A stretch of DNA of 64,000 bases from Niabella drilacis (GCF_900101395.1 NZ_FMZO01000011.1:109692-173691); one strand, 5' to 3'; positions 36,187 to 45,381 are shown, counted from the first letter of the stretch. The notes: generated by a model from the letters alone, not told the origin. A program made the numbers and translations.

Positions 36187-36750
36187 TTATTTCCTGCCCT
36201 GCGTGGTTTCAGCTACCCAGTCCGCATACGCTTTCAGAAACCCTTCCAGGAATTTATCCAGGCGGGCCCGGTCTGCCGACTGCGGATCATTAAAACAAGC
36301 AGCAATATTGCTGAGATAGGCTTCCGGCTGCTGCATCATGGGCACATTTAAAAACACCATAGCCTGCCGCAGGTGATGATTGGCTCCAAATGCGCCCAGT
36401 CCCCCGGGCGTAACGCTGGCCACTGCACCGGGTTTCCGGTTCCACACACTTTTTCCCGATGGCCGGGAGCCTACGTCGATGGCGTTCTTTAGGAGCCCGG
36501 GAATGGAGCGGTTATATTCCGGTGTTACAAAAATGATCCCGTCCTTTGCCCGGATGGCCTCCCGGAACCGCAGCCAGGGCTCAGGAGTATGTTGCTCAAG
36601 GTCTTCGTTATACAGGGGCAGATCGCCGATCTCAACGATCTCCAGCTGCAGTCCGGAAGGCGCCAGGCGGATCATTTCCGCTGCTACCTTACGGCTGTAA
36701 GAGGCGGCCCGCAGACTTCCTACCAGCAGGCCGATTTTTTGAATGCTCAT
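36187..36750 (-). CDS. NAD(P)H-dependent FMN reductase
   Basis: A 187-residue flavodoxin-fold reductase of the NADPH-dependent FMN reductase (ChrR/YieF-like) family. The phosphate-binding start IGLLVGSLRAASYSRKVAAEM (about 6-26) and the signature FVTPEYNRSIPGLLKNAIDVGSR are present, with GAFGANHHLRQAMVFLN in the C-terminal half. It probably reduces quinones, chromate or flavins. It lies alone, with the MITE at 36843 in its upstream region, which could affect its promoter. Confidence 0.9.
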   Translation of the reverse strand: MSIQKIGLLVGSLRAASYSRKVAAEMIRLAPSGLQLEIVEIGDLPLYNEDLEQHTPEPWLRFREAIRAKDGIIFVTPEYNRSIPGLLKNAIDVGSRPSGKSVWNRKPGAVASVTPGGLGAFGANHHLRQAMVFLNVPMMQQPEAYLSNIAACFNDPQSADRARLDKFLEGFLKAYADWVAETTQGRK

Positions 36751-36842
36751 AATAAAAGCTTTGGTTAAAAATAGGCGAACCCTTCAAAAAAAACAAAACC
36801 TGCCCCTGTGTACCAACCGCGGGGAACAAAGGAGCAGGCTTA

Positions 36843-37003
36843 GAGCCTGTTTAAAATTCATTCAATGGCTTTATTATGGCTGTTTTGGGCTGCAACTGCG
36901 TTAAATTTTTCGCCATAGTGGCCTACTATGCCTGCAAAATTTTCCTTGTTTCGCTCCAAAATAGCTTCATAATAAATTCCATCAATTAAATTTAAACAGG
37001 CTC
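36843..37003 (+). mobile_element. 161-bp MITE, copy 1 (TTA target duplication)
   Basis: Bounded by 13-bp terminal inverted repeats GAGCCTGTTTAAA and flanked by TTA on both sides (36840-36842, 37004-37006). Beyond the ends it is an imperfect long palindrome, with its centre at CATAGTGGCCTACTATG (36914-36930). It has no coding capacity. A second copy in the opposite orientation at 39054-39214 differs at only about two bases. The TNA duplication and GAG ends suggest mobilisation by an IS5-type (IS1031/IS427 group) transposase elsewhere in the genome. Confidence 0.85.
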
Positions 37004-37151
37004 TTATATCATCGTTCTTTTTGCCCTCATAGCGGCTCCCGTGGCTACAGAAATCTTTCGGTATTTCAGAGCAGGGCAAACGCACCTGATTTCAGCATTG
37101 TTCAGCTCCGGAGGAGCAGCGTGTTTATAGTAATCTGCTGTTTTATCAACC

Positions 37152-37214
37152 CGGCTCCTGTAGGAGCCGCGTGTTTGTTGGGCCCGAAATTTTACGCGGC
37201 TCCTACAGGAGCCG
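37152..37214. repeat. Pair of REP-like palindromes
   Basis: CGGCTCCTGTAGGAGCCG (37152-37169) and CGGCTCCTACAGGAGCCG (37197-37214) are perfect hairpins with 2-nt loops and are reverse complements of each other. Related fragments (GCGGCTCCCGTGGC, about 37028; CTCCGGAGGAGC, about 37106) lie just upstream. This is a BIME-like cluster in the 630-bp spacer before aroQ. Confidence 0.7.
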
Positions 37215-37381
37215 GCTTTTCTCTTTAATACCTTGCTATAAACACGAGGCACTCACCGTGCCTGAAAATGCTCCTGGTGTGCTCTTTTCACCCAATTTAG
37301 ATGCGTTTATCCTGTGTTTCAGAGATTCTGTAGTCCGATCAAAATACAAATGTTTATATTAGCCCATTAAAAGTTTCACCC

Positions 37382-37807
37382 ATGCATCTTGTAATTATCA
37401 ACGGCCCCAATCTTAACCTGCTGGGCAGGCGGGAACCCGGTATCTATGGCAGCTCCAGCTTCGAATCATTCTTTGAGCAGCTGAGGGAAAAATACCCTGC
37501 GATCCGCTTTGATTATTTCCAGAGCAATATCGAAGGTGAACTGGTAACCGCCCTGCAGCAATACGGGTTTGAAGCAGATGGCATCATCCTGAACCCGGCG
37601 GCCTATACCCATACTTCTGTTGCCATTGGCGATGCCATTGCCGCTATCAACACACCGGTGATAGAAGTGCATATCAGCAATGTGCATGCCCGTGAAGATT
37701 TCAGGAAAATATCCCATGTAAGTGCCAAAGCGGCCGGCAGTATTATCGGACTGGGCTTAAAAGGATATGAACTGGCCGTTAACTATTTCCAGGACTCAAA
37801 AAAATAA
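37382..37807 (+). CDS. aroQ: Type II 3-dehydroquinate dehydratase
   Basis: A 141-residue AroQ that dehydrates 3-dehydroquinate to 3-dehydroshikimate in aromatic biosynthesis. Signature INGPNLNLLGRREPGIYG at 6-23 includes the catalytic Tyr22. The substrate loop LNPAAYTHTSVAI and the catalytic His region EVHISNVHAREDFR are intact. Length is typical for the dodecameric enzyme. The MFS transporter gene follows after 13 bp, and both are bracketed by inverted MITE copies. Confidence 0.95.
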   Translation: MHLVIINGPNLNLLGRREPGIYGSSSFESFFEQLREKYPAIRFDYFQSNIEGELVTALQQYGFEADGIILNPAAYTHTSVAIGDAIAAINTPVIEVHISNVHAREDFRKISHVSAKAAGSIIGLGLKGYELAVNYFQDSKK

Positions 37808-37820
37808 CCGTCCAAGCCAT

Positions 37821-39053
37821 ATGAACCAGCAAAAAAAGACCTCCATTCTCAGCCTTACGGTCGTTGTAGCTGCGCTTGGCTACTTCGTTGATATTTATGA
37901 CCTGCTTATCTTCGGCATCATCCGCATCCCCAGCCTGAAGGAGCTGGGCCTTACGGCGGATGAGATCACCACCAAGGGAGAATGGATCCTTTCGGCCCAG
38001 ATGGCCGGACTGCTCATCGGCGGTATCCTCTGGGGTATCTGGGGAGATAAAAAAGGCCGGGTGAAAGTGCTGTTTGGGTCCATCCTTATTTATTCCATTG
38101 CCAATATCTGCAACGGGTTTGTTCAAACCGTGGAGCAATATACGGCGATCCGTTTCCTGGCGGGTATCGGGCTGGCTGGGGAACTGGGCGCCGGCATTAC
38201 GCTGGTGGCTGAATTGTTGCCCAAAGAAAAACGGGGCATCGGAACTTCTATCGTTGCCGGTTTTGGCGTACTGGGTGCTGCCGTTGCTTTTTTAATAAAG
38301 GAAGAATTTCACTGGCGTACCTGCTACTTCATCGGCGGCGGGCTGGGGATCCTCCTGTTGCTGCTCCGGATCTCGGTGCTGGAGTCGGGCATGTATCACC
38401 GGATGAATGCCGCTGATGTCAAAAAGGGACGGTTCCTGATGCTTTTCAGCAGCAGGGAGCGTTTTACCAAGTATATTAAAAGTATTTTTATAGGCCTGCC
38501 CACATGGCTGGTGATCGGGATACTCATCACTTTCAGCAGCGAGTTCGGAAAACAATTCGGGATCACCGGTGATGTTGATCCCGGCCGGTCTATTATGTAT
38601 GCTTATATCGGGCTGGCCCTGGGCGATATTACCATCGGCCTCGTAAGCCAATGGCTCAAAAGCCGTAAAAAAGCACTGTATATTTTTTATGCCCTCACTT
38701 TTATTTCGATGCTCCTTTATTTTACCACTCAGTGGAACGGCACGCCCGGCTGGATGTATACCCTCTGTTTTTTCCTGGGTTTCAGCATCGGGTTCTGGGC
38801 CATTTTTGTTACGGTGGGTGCAGAGCAGTTTGGTACCAACCTGAGGGCGACCGCAGCAACCACCGTTCCCAATTTTGTACGGGGTTTATTACCACTCATC
38901 CTGCTCCTGTTTAAAGAAATACGCGGCATCAGTAATGTGGGCTATGTAAATGGCGCTATTATAACCTCAGCTATCGTAATGGCTGTTTCCACCATTGCAG
39001 TGATCACCCTCCCGGAAACTTTTCATAAAGATCTGAATTACGAAGAGCTTTAA
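37821..39053 (+). CDS. MFS transporter, sugar/acid symporter type
   Basis: A 410-residue major-facilitator protein from ATG 37821 (MNQQKKTSILS); the in-frame ATG at 37767 lies inside aroQ and is not preferred. Twelve hydrophobic helices. The loop 2-3 motif GIWGDKKGRVKVLFGS and the loop 4-5 AELLPKEKRGIGTSI place it in the sialate/benzoate-type (SHS/AAHS-like) group. It lies 13 bp after aroQ, so a shikimate-pathway-related acid is a possible substrate, by context only. The stop codon TAA is also the target duplication of the downstream MITE. Confidence 0.85.
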   Translation: MNQQKKTSILSLTVVVAALGYFVDIYDLLIFGIIRIPSLKELGLTADEITTKGEWILSAQMAGLLIGGILWGIWGDKKGRVKVLFGSILIYSIANICNGFVQTVEQYTAIRFLAGIGLAGELGAGITLVAELLPKEKRGIGTSIVAGFGVLGAAVAFLIKEEFHWRTCYFIGGGLGILLLLLRISVLESGMYHRMNAADVKKGRFLMLFSSRERFTKYIKSIFIGLPTWLVIGILITFSSEFGKQFGITGDVDPGRSIMYAYIGLALGDITIGLVSQWLKSRKKALYIFYALTFISMLLYFTTQWNGTPGWMYTLCFFLGFSIGFWAIFVTVGAEQFGTNLRATAATTVPNFVRGLLPLILLLFKEIRGISNVGYVNGAIITSAIVMAVSTIAVITLPETFHKDLNYEEL

Positions 39054-39214
39054 GAGCCTGTTTAAATTTTATTGATGGAATTTATTATGAAGCTATTTTG
39101 GAGCGAAACAAGGAAAGTTTTGCAGGCATAGTAGGCCACTATGGCGAAAAATTTAACGCAGTTGCAGCCCAAAACAGCCATAATAAAGCCATTGAATGAA
39201 TTTTAAACAGGCTC
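39054..39214 (-). mobile_element. 161-bp MITE, copy 2 (TAA target duplication)
   Basis: Near-identical reverse complement of the element at 36843-37003, with the same GAGCCTGTTTAAA ends. It is flanked by TAA on both sides (39051-39053, 39215-39217). The left TAA is the stop codon of the MFS gene, so the insertion sits exactly at the end of that reading frame. No coding capacity; its palindrome could act as a transcription terminator for the aroQ-MFS unit. Confidence 0.85.
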
Positions 39215-39603
39215 TAAGTCCAAAATGTGAAAAGGCGGAGATGTAAGAATGCGTCAGGCATATAACCGTTTTATCTCCGGAGCCCTGTTGACCATTGACT
39301 ACTGACAGGGGATGAAGCCGTTTCTCTTCTCATCGATCAATCTTTTGTTTAAGGTTTGACCTTAGATCCGTTTTTATGCCTGATATTTTCCCAAACGTTT
39401 GGGAGACTATTGACCATCAACTATCGGCCATCAGCCATTAACACTGTTCAAACCTGTTTTATACTTCATTAACAGACCCCACATTTTCATATTTTCAAAT
39501 TAACAATATTTAACATTGGTTCTTTATTCGCATATTTCCGCATTTTCCAATCTTCAAATTGTTCCCGGTAGCTTACATTTGCGGGATAATAATAAATTTG
39601 ATC
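39215..39603. other. Intergenic region, 389 bp, no gene
   Basis: A non-coding spacer with loose word repeats (ACCATTGACTACTGAC, GACCATCAACTATCGGCCATC) of the low-complexity kind seen between genes in this genome group. It contains the promoter region of the DUF4254 gene. No RNA gene recognised. Confidence 0.5.
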
Positions 39604-40209
39604 ATGCGCACGGCAGACTGGATCCCTATTTTTCAGCAAAGTATTTCCGACTATCATCAAACGGACCAGGTTGATACGCCGGTTCAAAATCCCTTCACCA
39701 AGGGGTCCCTGGAATTCCTGATGTATGAAAAGAACTGGATCGATACGGTGCAGTGGCACCTGGAAGACATTATCCGGGATCCGCAGATCGACCCGGTTCA
39801 GGCCCTGGCTATAAAAAGGAGGATCGACAGCTCCAACCAGCACCGTACAGATATGGTGGAATATATTGACAGCTGGTTCCTGCAGCAGTTCAGCAGCGTG
39901 CCCGTAACCGACGATGCCTCCTTTAATACAGAAAGTCCGGCCTGGGCTATTGACCGGCTGTCGATCCTGGAATTAAAGATCTACCACATGCAGCAGGAAG
40001 CAACACGGCCTGATGCTTCTGAGGTACACCGGGCGGCCTGTTCTGCCAAACTGGATATCCTGCTTACCCAGCGTAACGATCTGTCTGCCGCCATCGACCA
40101 GCTGCTCAGTGATATTGTTGCGGGCAAAAAATATATGAAAGTGTACAAACAAATGAAAATGTACAACGACGAAAGTCTGAACCCCGTCCTTTACCAGCAA
40201 AAAAAATGA
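39604..40209 (+). CDS. DUF4254 protein, envelope glycan cluster
   Basis: A 201-residue soluble protein from ATG 39604 (MRTADWIPIFQQSISDYH); an earlier in-frame start at 39559 would add 15 unlikely residues. It is mostly helical and matches DUF4254, a Bacteroidota family usually placed next to heptosyl- or glycosyltransferases. Conserved-looking segments are LEFLMYEKNWIDTVQWHLEDIIRDP and DRLSILELKIYHM. It overlaps the GT9 gene by 4 bp (ATGA), so the two are translationally coupled and probably act in LPS-related glycan assembly. Confidence 0.85.
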   Translation: MRTADWIPIFQQSISDYHQTDQVDTPVQNPFTKGSLEFLMYEKNWIDTVQWHLEDIIRDPQIDPVQALAIKRRIDSSNQHRTDMVEYIDSWFLQQFSSVPVTDDASFNTESPAWAIDRLSILELKIYHMQQEATRPDASEVHRAACSAKLDILLTQRNDLSAAIDQLLSDIVAGKKYMKVYKQMKMYNDESLNPVLYQQKK

Positions 40210-41231
40210 TGAGCGCCGCACCCGCACATATACTGGCCCTGCGGTTTTCTGCATTGGGCGATGTGGCTATGACCGTTCCTGTTTTAAAGCGGCTGCTGGA
40301 GCAAAACCCGGCGCTGGAGATCACCCTGGTTTCGGTACCCTTTCACCAGCCGCTTTTTGAGAATATCGAGCGGCTGCATTTTTACGGAGCCGATATCAGG
40401 AATGATTTCAAAGGGATTACCGGACTGATCCGGCTGGCGCGGACATTAAAAAAGGACATCCGGTTTGATGCTGTTGCCGACCTGCATGATGTGCTGCGTA
40501 CCAAGATCATCCGCAATTTCCTGGGCCGGGTGCCGGTAGCGGTTATGGATAAAGGCCGGAAAGAGAAAAAGGAACTGACAAGACCCGGAAACAAAAAACT
40601 GCGCCCGCTCAAAACCACGTTTCAACGCTATGCCGACGTGTTTACAAAGCTGGGGATGCGGGTAGATATCGGACGTCAGAGATCAGAGACCAGAGATCAG
40701 GCGTCAGACCTATCAACCCCCAAATCCATTGGTGTTGCCCCTTTTGCAAAGCATGCGGCGAAAATGTATCCCTTGAATAAAATGGAACAGGTAGTGCAGC
40801 AGCTGGCGCAGGATGACCGGAACACTGTTTTTTTATTGGGCAGCAGGGCCGAGGCCCCTGTGCTGGAGCAATGGGCCGCCGGTCATCCGAATATACAGGT
40901 GGTTGCGGGGCATTATACCTTTGCTGCCGAGCTTGGGCTGATCGCCGGCATGGATGTAATGCTGACGATGGACTCTGCCAATATGCACCTGGCCTCTCTT
41001 TACGGAGTGCCCGTGGTTTCCGTTTGGGGCGGTACCCATCCCTGGCTGGGATTTTATGGCTGGGGGCAGGACCCGGAAAATGCCATTCAAACCGATCTTC
41101 CCTGCCGGCCCTCTTCCGTTTTTGGCAATAAACCCTGCCCGGTGCATGGAGAAGCCGGGTGTATGCAGGAAATTACGCCGGAAATGATCACTGTTAAAAT
41201 TAGAAATATTTTAAATGGGAATTCGAATTAA
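40206..41231 (+). CDS. Glycosyltransferase family 9 (heptosyltransferase-like)
   Basis: A 341-residue GT9 enzyme, probably adding a sugar to the LPS core from the cytoplasmic side. The N-terminal LALRFSALGDVAMTVPVLKRLLEQNP and the C-terminal nucleotide-sugar site MDSANMHLASLYGVPVVSVWGGTHPWLGFYGWGQDP are typical. At about 157-175 the inter-domain linker is a run coded by repeated GATCAGAGACCAGA-like words (RQRSETRDQASDLS), absent from normal relatives and presumably a tolerated insertion. Coupled to DUF4254 upstream. Confidence 0.88.
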   Translation: MMSAAPAHILALRFSALGDVAMTVPVLKRLLEQNPALEITLVSVPFHQPLFENIERLHFYGADIRNDFKGITGLIRLARTLKKDIRFDAVADLHDVLRTKIIRNFLGRVPVAVMDKGRKEKKELTRPGNKKLRPLKTTFQRYADVFTKLGMRVDIGRQRSETRDQASDLSTPKSIGVAPFAKHAAKMYPLNKMEQVVQQLAQDDRNTVFLLGSRAEAPVLEQWAAGHPNIQVVAGHYTFAAELGLIAGMDVMLTMDSANMHLASLYGVPVVSVWGGTHPWLGFYGWGQDPENAIQTDLPCRPSSVFGNKPCPVHGEAGCMQEITPEMITVKIRNILNGNSN

Positions 41232-41259
41232 TTCCTATCTTTTCATAAAATTACACGCT

Positions 41260-42969
41260 ATGTTTTTGAGCAAACCTGTTGTGAGTGCATCTTTGTGTAT
41301 TTTGACTTTGCTTGCCTGCTGCCGACCAAAACACGATGTTGTTCCCCCAAAATCAACGGGTGTCAGCCCGGAATTACTGGCAGATTCCCTTTTCTTATAC
41401 GCAAAACAGGTCTACTACTGGAACAATACCCTGCCGGATATCTCGGGCTTTAATCCCAGGAGACTGGTCTCCGCAGATACCATAACCGGTCTTAATGATG
41501 AAATGTTCGCCATCAGCAGATTTGCGACCAATCCTGCAACGGGATTTTCCTATGAGCAAAAGATCGGCTATAACAGCAGCGGCAATCCCGAAAATGATAA
41601 TACCGAAGCGAAGTTCTCCTATATTTTAAAGACAAGCGATGTCTATGGCGGCGGTGGCATAAGTGCTGCGCCCCACAACCCATCAATGGGAGACAATCTT
41701 AAAATGACACTGGACGGGAAAGACAACAGTCTTGGTTTTGTTATGGGTTTTATACCGGTTGATGAGGCCGGCACATTACAGGACCCCATGCCTTATGTCA
41801 ATAAAGACAGCCTGGTTGGCCTGGTACGCTATGTAACCAAGGGGTCACCCGCCTACAATGCCGGGCTGAAAAGAGGCGACATTATCTCAAAGATCAATGG
41901 CAACAGCTGGAGATTTGAAACCGATCAATCAAGAATCAATAACGCATTAGATGCGTCCAGCATTACGGTTACCGTATACAAGCCCGGCACAAAAACCAGC
42001 AGGGATGTACCGGTGCAAAAAGCGCTTTATACGATGAATCCCGTGTTTAATGATACGGTACTGGATGTTGAGGGAAAGAAAATAGGTTATGTGGCATTCC
42101 AGTCCTTTACGGACCTGGGTAATGCACAAGCGGCACTGGATGAAGCATTCAGCAAATTTGGCAACATCACCGATATGGTTGTGGACCTCAGGTACAATGG
42201 CGGCGGCTATGTAAAAACAGCGGGGTACTTAGGCAACCTCTTAGCCCCCGCCAGTGCTAGCGGCCAGGTATTTTTTGCCGAATATTACAACCAAACCATG
42301 CAAAACAAGCAGGCAACCCTGTTGAAGAATCAACAGGCATACGACGGCAACAACCGCCCGCTGGGATATAACTATTTTGATGTTAACTTTTCTGTTGCCT
42401 CCAATACAACTTTACTAAGCAAAGCGGGACCTTTTAATAATAACAATGCGGTAAAAAACCTCTATTTTATCGTAAGCAGTTCCACCGCATCTGCCAGCGA
42501 ACTATTGATCAACGGTCTGATTCCTTATTTTAACAGTGTTTATCTTATTGGCGCGGTGTTTAGCGACAATGGGAAAAAGACCTATGGAAAACCGGTTGGC
42601 TTTTTTGAGATACGCCTTGGAAATTACAGTGTTTATATGGCTAATTTTGAAACAAAGAATAAAAACCAGATCAATGGCACGCAAACCGGAAGCTATTATA
42701 GCGGGCTCAGCACGGATCTGCAGGTGCTGGATGATCTTCGTTATGACTTTGGAAATCCAAACGAGGCCTGTTTTAAATGGGCTATCCGGAAAATTACGGG
42801 TAACAATAATTATACCCCCACGCCTGCCTTACTGATGTCAAGGGCCGCCGGGATCAGTAGTGCAGCTTCCCTATCTGAAACACCCCGCCCCGTCGGGCAC
42901 GGCGTTGGAAACCTAACCAGGATCAGCGATATGGTTGTTACTGTAGATCAAAAGAGCACGCTGCACTGA
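41260..42969 (+). CDS. S41-family peptidase, lipoprotein with PDZ domain
   Basis: A 569-residue C-terminal-processing-type protease from ATG 41260, which starts a lipoprotein signal (SASLCILTLLACC, Cys at about 26-27). A PDZ domain is visible at about 185-250 (RYVTKGSPAYNAGLKRGDIISKINGNSW). The S41 catalytic domain follows (GYVAFQSFTDL, DMVVDLRYNGGGYVKTA, and STASASE at 408-414 holding the nucleophile region). The following KTYGKPVG holds the likely Lys. Probably outer-membrane-anchored. Substrate unknown. Confidence 0.88.
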   Translation: MFLSKPVVSASLCILTLLACCRPKHDVVPPKSTGVSPELLADSLFLYAKQVYYWNNTLPDISGFNPRRLVSADTITGLNDEMFAISRFATNPATGFSYEQKIGYNSSGNPENDNTEAKFSYILKTSDVYGGGGISAAPHNPSMGDNLKMTLDGKDNSLGFVMGFIPVDEAGTLQDPMPYVNKDSLVGLVRYVTKGSPAYNAGLKRGDIISKINGNSWRFETDQSRINNALDASSITVTVYKPGTKTSRDVPVQKALYTMNPVFNDTVLDVEGKKIGYVAFQSFTDLGNAQAALDEAFSKFGNITDMVVDLRYNGGGYVKTAGYLGNLLAPASASGQVFFAEYYNQTMQNKQATLLKNQQAYDGNNRPLGYNYFDVNFSVASNTTLLSKAGPFNNNNAVKNLYFIVSSSTASASELLINGLIPYFNSVYLIGAVFSDNGKKTYGKPVGFFEIRLGNYSVYMANFETKNKNQINGTQTGSYYSGLSTDLQVLDDLRYDFGNPNEACFKWAIRKITGNNNYTPTPALLMSRAAGISSAASLSETPRPVGHGVGNLTRISDMVVTVDQKSTLH

Positions 42970-43196
42970 TGCTCTTTTCCATTGCCGGTAACGCTCAGCG
43001 ATATGTGCCCGGCAGTTATTTCTTTAAAGACGGGCCCGGTAAAAGTTTTTTCTCTTTCGGCCCGCTCCGTACCGGTTGCAGGCAGCTCCGGGTATTCAAT
43101 ATTCCATATCAGGTACCCATACCTGTAAAAACAGGCCGGCATCCTTTCCTGCAAAAGAGCATTCAGTTATAGAGGGAATACGCGTTCTAAAGACTT

Positions 43197-43502
43197 CTAT
43201 TTTTTAGCGTCTTTAATAGCAGCCGGGTTGGCCTTCGTGTTGGGCTTAGGCCCCTGGTCGATCTTCGGATCTTTTGTGTTCCGGTCCTTCAGCACATCCT
43301 TTGCCGCTGGTTCTTGCGCTTCTTTCTTTTGTTTTTTCCGGCTGAACCAGCATTTCTTCTTTTTTTGCTCCGGTTTCTTCGATTGCTGAGGCGCGGTCTG
43401 TTGTTTTGCGGCAGGCAGGAAGGCCCCGCCATTCAGCCCGGCATCCGCAGACAATGTTATAACCGAAAATAACGACGCGGATAATAATAGCTTCCAGTTC
43501 AT
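43197..43502 (-). CDS. Small Lys-rich secreted protein
   Basis: A 101-residue protein with a signal peptide (MNWKLLLSASLFSVITLSADA) and a low-complexity mature part dominated by Lys, Gln and Pro (QQSKKPEQKKKKCWFSRKKQKKEAQEP). One cysteine. No domain recognised. The composition suggests a disordered periplasmic or surface polypeptide. Single gene between two unrelated units; the 226-bp spacer before it holds nothing recognisable. Confidence 0.5.
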   Translation of the reverse strand: MNWKLLLSASLFSVITLSADAGLNGGAFLPAAKQQTAPQQSKKPEQKKKKCWFSRKKQKKEAQEPAAKDVLKDRNTKDPKIDQGPKPNTKANPAAIKDAKK

Positions 43503-43553
43503 GGTACAGTTCTTTTATAAGTATTGACGGGGAACAGCTGCTTTTGATTGTAT

Positions 43554-44738
43554 CTAATCTGTTAAATCTGCAGACACTGCCAGCCAGGCCATCATTCCCA
43601 TTCCCAATTCGATAGCATTCTCATCGATATTAAAAGTAGGCGTATGCACGCCGGCGGTAATCCCCCGTTCCTCGTTCATTACGCCCAGGCGGTAAAAGCA
43701 GCCGGGTATCAGCTGGGTATAATAGCCAAAATCTTCGGCGCCCATCCGGATCTCGGTCTCCCCCACCTGCCCGTCGCCGGCATAGGCTTTTGCCAGAACG
43801 GCCGCCTGTTGGCTGAGCGCTTCATTATTATATACGCTGGGGTACCCCACATCAATATGCAGGTCAAGGCTGCCTCCCATCCCGTTTACAAGACCATTGG
43901 AAATGTTGCGGATGATCTCATGCGCCTCAAACCGCCATTGCTCGTTCATAGCGCGGAACGTTCCCTTCAACTGCACTTCATCCGGGATCACATTCGTAGT
44001 GGTGCCCCCGTTGAATGCCGTGATCGACAAAACAGTAGGATTTTGGGGGTTGTTGCGGCGGCTGATCACCTGCTGCAGCGCCACCACCAGGTGTGATGCA
44101 ATGAGGATGGGATCAATACAAAGGTTGGGCGCTGCTGCATGCCCGCCCTTGCCCTTTATGGTAAAATAAAGCTCGTCTGCGCTGGCCATCACTTTACCCC
44201 CGCGAAAGCTGAGCTTTCCGACCTCCAATCCCGGATGTACATGCAGCCCCAGTATCGCTGCAGGCGCGGGATTTTCCAGTACACCTTCTTTTATCAGCAG
44301 GCTGGCGCCACCCGGGTTCTTTTCCTCGCCCGGCTGAAAGATCAGCTTGATGGTTCCTTCCCAGCTTTCCTTCAGCTCATTCAGGATCCGGGCAGCACCT
44401 AACAGGCAGGCGGTATGTACATCATGCCCGCAGGCGTGCATCACCTTTTCATTCACGGACTTATAAGGCACATCATTCAATTCCTGTATAGGTAATGCAT
44501 CCATATCTGCCCGTAAGGCAATTACCCGTTTTCCGGGGTTCCTGCCCTTTAATAATCCTACCACCCCGGTTGTTGCTTTAACTTCAAAGGGAATACCCTG
44601 TGCAGTCAATTGCGACTGCACATATGCGGAAGTCTCAAATTCCTGGTAACTCAGCTCGGGATGGGCATGCAAATAGCGGCGTACAGCTATTATTTCCGGC
44701 GCATACTGCTTCGCCAGTGCTTGTATTTTGTCCTTCAT
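43554..44738 (-). CDS. M20-family amidohydrolase (N-acyl amino acid / hippurate hydrolase type)
   Basis: A 394-residue zinc metallopeptidase of the M20D amidohydrolase group. Conserved elements: RRYLHAHPELSYQEFET (21-37), ALRADMDALPI (about 76-86), MHACGHDVHTACLLGAA (about 102-118), LIFQPGEEKNPGGASLLIKEG, and GGHAAAP in the dimerisation domain. The C-terminal MGAEDFGYYTQLIPGCFYRLG holds the last metal ligand. It deacylates N-acyl or hippurate-like substrates in the cytoplasm. All metal motifs are intact. Confidence 0.93.
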   Translation of the reverse strand: MKDKIQALAKQYAPEIIAVRRYLHAHPELSYQEFETSAYVQSQLTAQGIPFEVKATTGVVGLLKGRNPGKRVIALRADMDALPIQELNDVPYKSVNEKVMHACGHDVHTACLLGAARILNELKESWEGTIKLIFQPGEEKNPGGASLLIKEGVLENPAPAAILGLHVHPGLEVGKLSFRGGKVMASADELYFTIKGKGGHAAAPNLCIDPILIASHLVVALQQVISRRNNPQNPTVLSITAFNGGTTTNVIPDEVQLKGTFRAMNEQWRFEAHEIIRNISNGLVNGMGGSLDLHIDVGYPSVYNNEALSQQAAVLAKAYAGDGQVGETEIRMGAEDFGYYTQLIPGCFYRLGVMNEERGITAGVHTPTFNIDENAIELGMGMMAWLAVSADLTD

Positions 44739-44795
44739 ACGACAAAAATAACTGATAATCTGCTCATTGGAAAATAACTGCGGAAAGGTGTATGA

Positions 44796-45224
44796 TTATT
44801 CCTCCTCTTCAGAAGCACCCGGGTTTACTTCCACAATATCGTTCATAATAAATACCCCGCTGGGAAAAAAGGCAGCCAGCTTTTTCTGATAAGCCTGGGC
44901 ATCCTGCCGGGATGTAAAATTGCCGGCTTTTACCTTAAAGTAAGGCGACTGATGCCACATATAGGGCTTAAGCTCGGGGAAGTTAGAATAGATCTTGGTG
45001 CGCGCAGCGATGGCATCCGATTTATTATTGGTACTGATGATCAGCAACCGGTAGCCTGGCGCCGTTCTTCTTTTAGCAGAATTACGGGTAGAAAGATTGT
45101 TGACTTCTGCCTGCTTTTTAAGCAGCAGGTCAATCCGGGGATCTTTATATACAGCTACGCCACCGGACTGCGCCATTAACCGGGAACACAAAAAGACCAG
45201 GGAAAAGAGAAAAACGTATTTCAT
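44796..45224 (-). CDS. SPOR-domain secreted protein
   Basis: A 142-residue protein from ATG 45224 (signal MKYVFLFSLVFLCSRLMAQ); an upstream in-frame ATG at 45254 gives an implausible leader. The C-terminal 80 residues form a SPOR-like domain (PGYRLLIISTNNKSDAIAARTKIYSNFPELKPYMWHQSPYFKVKAGNFTSRQDAQAYQKKLAAFFP) that binds denuded peptidoglycan glycans. The tail is acidic (EEEE). Probably periplasmic; a link to division or wall remodelling is inferred from the domain. Confidence 0.82.
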   Translation of the reverse strand: MKYVFLFSLVFLCSRLMAQSGGVAVYKDPRIDLLLKKQAEVNNLSTRNSAKRRTAPGYRLLIISTNNKSDAIAARTKIYSNFPELKPYMWHQSPYFKVKAGNFTSRQDAQAYQKKLAAFFPSGVFIMNDIVEVNPGASEEEE

Positions 45225-45381
45225 ATCTTCTAAATATCCATTATTAACTGCCATTCTATGCCGGAACTACTATTATACAGATAGATTGTCCGGCTTCGCA
45301 ATAAGTTGCAACAAAAATAATGCTACAAATGGATAACTTTATCCGGCCGGGGCCGGCAGCATTATTTTTTCCGAAATAACA

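Noticed and set aside
36858..37252. Short frames inside the MITE and REP cluster
   Set aside because: They consist of repeat sequence and have no protein-like features.
42969..43172. 67-codon frame after the S41 protease
   Set aside because: Weak start and low-quality composition; it lies in a short spacer.
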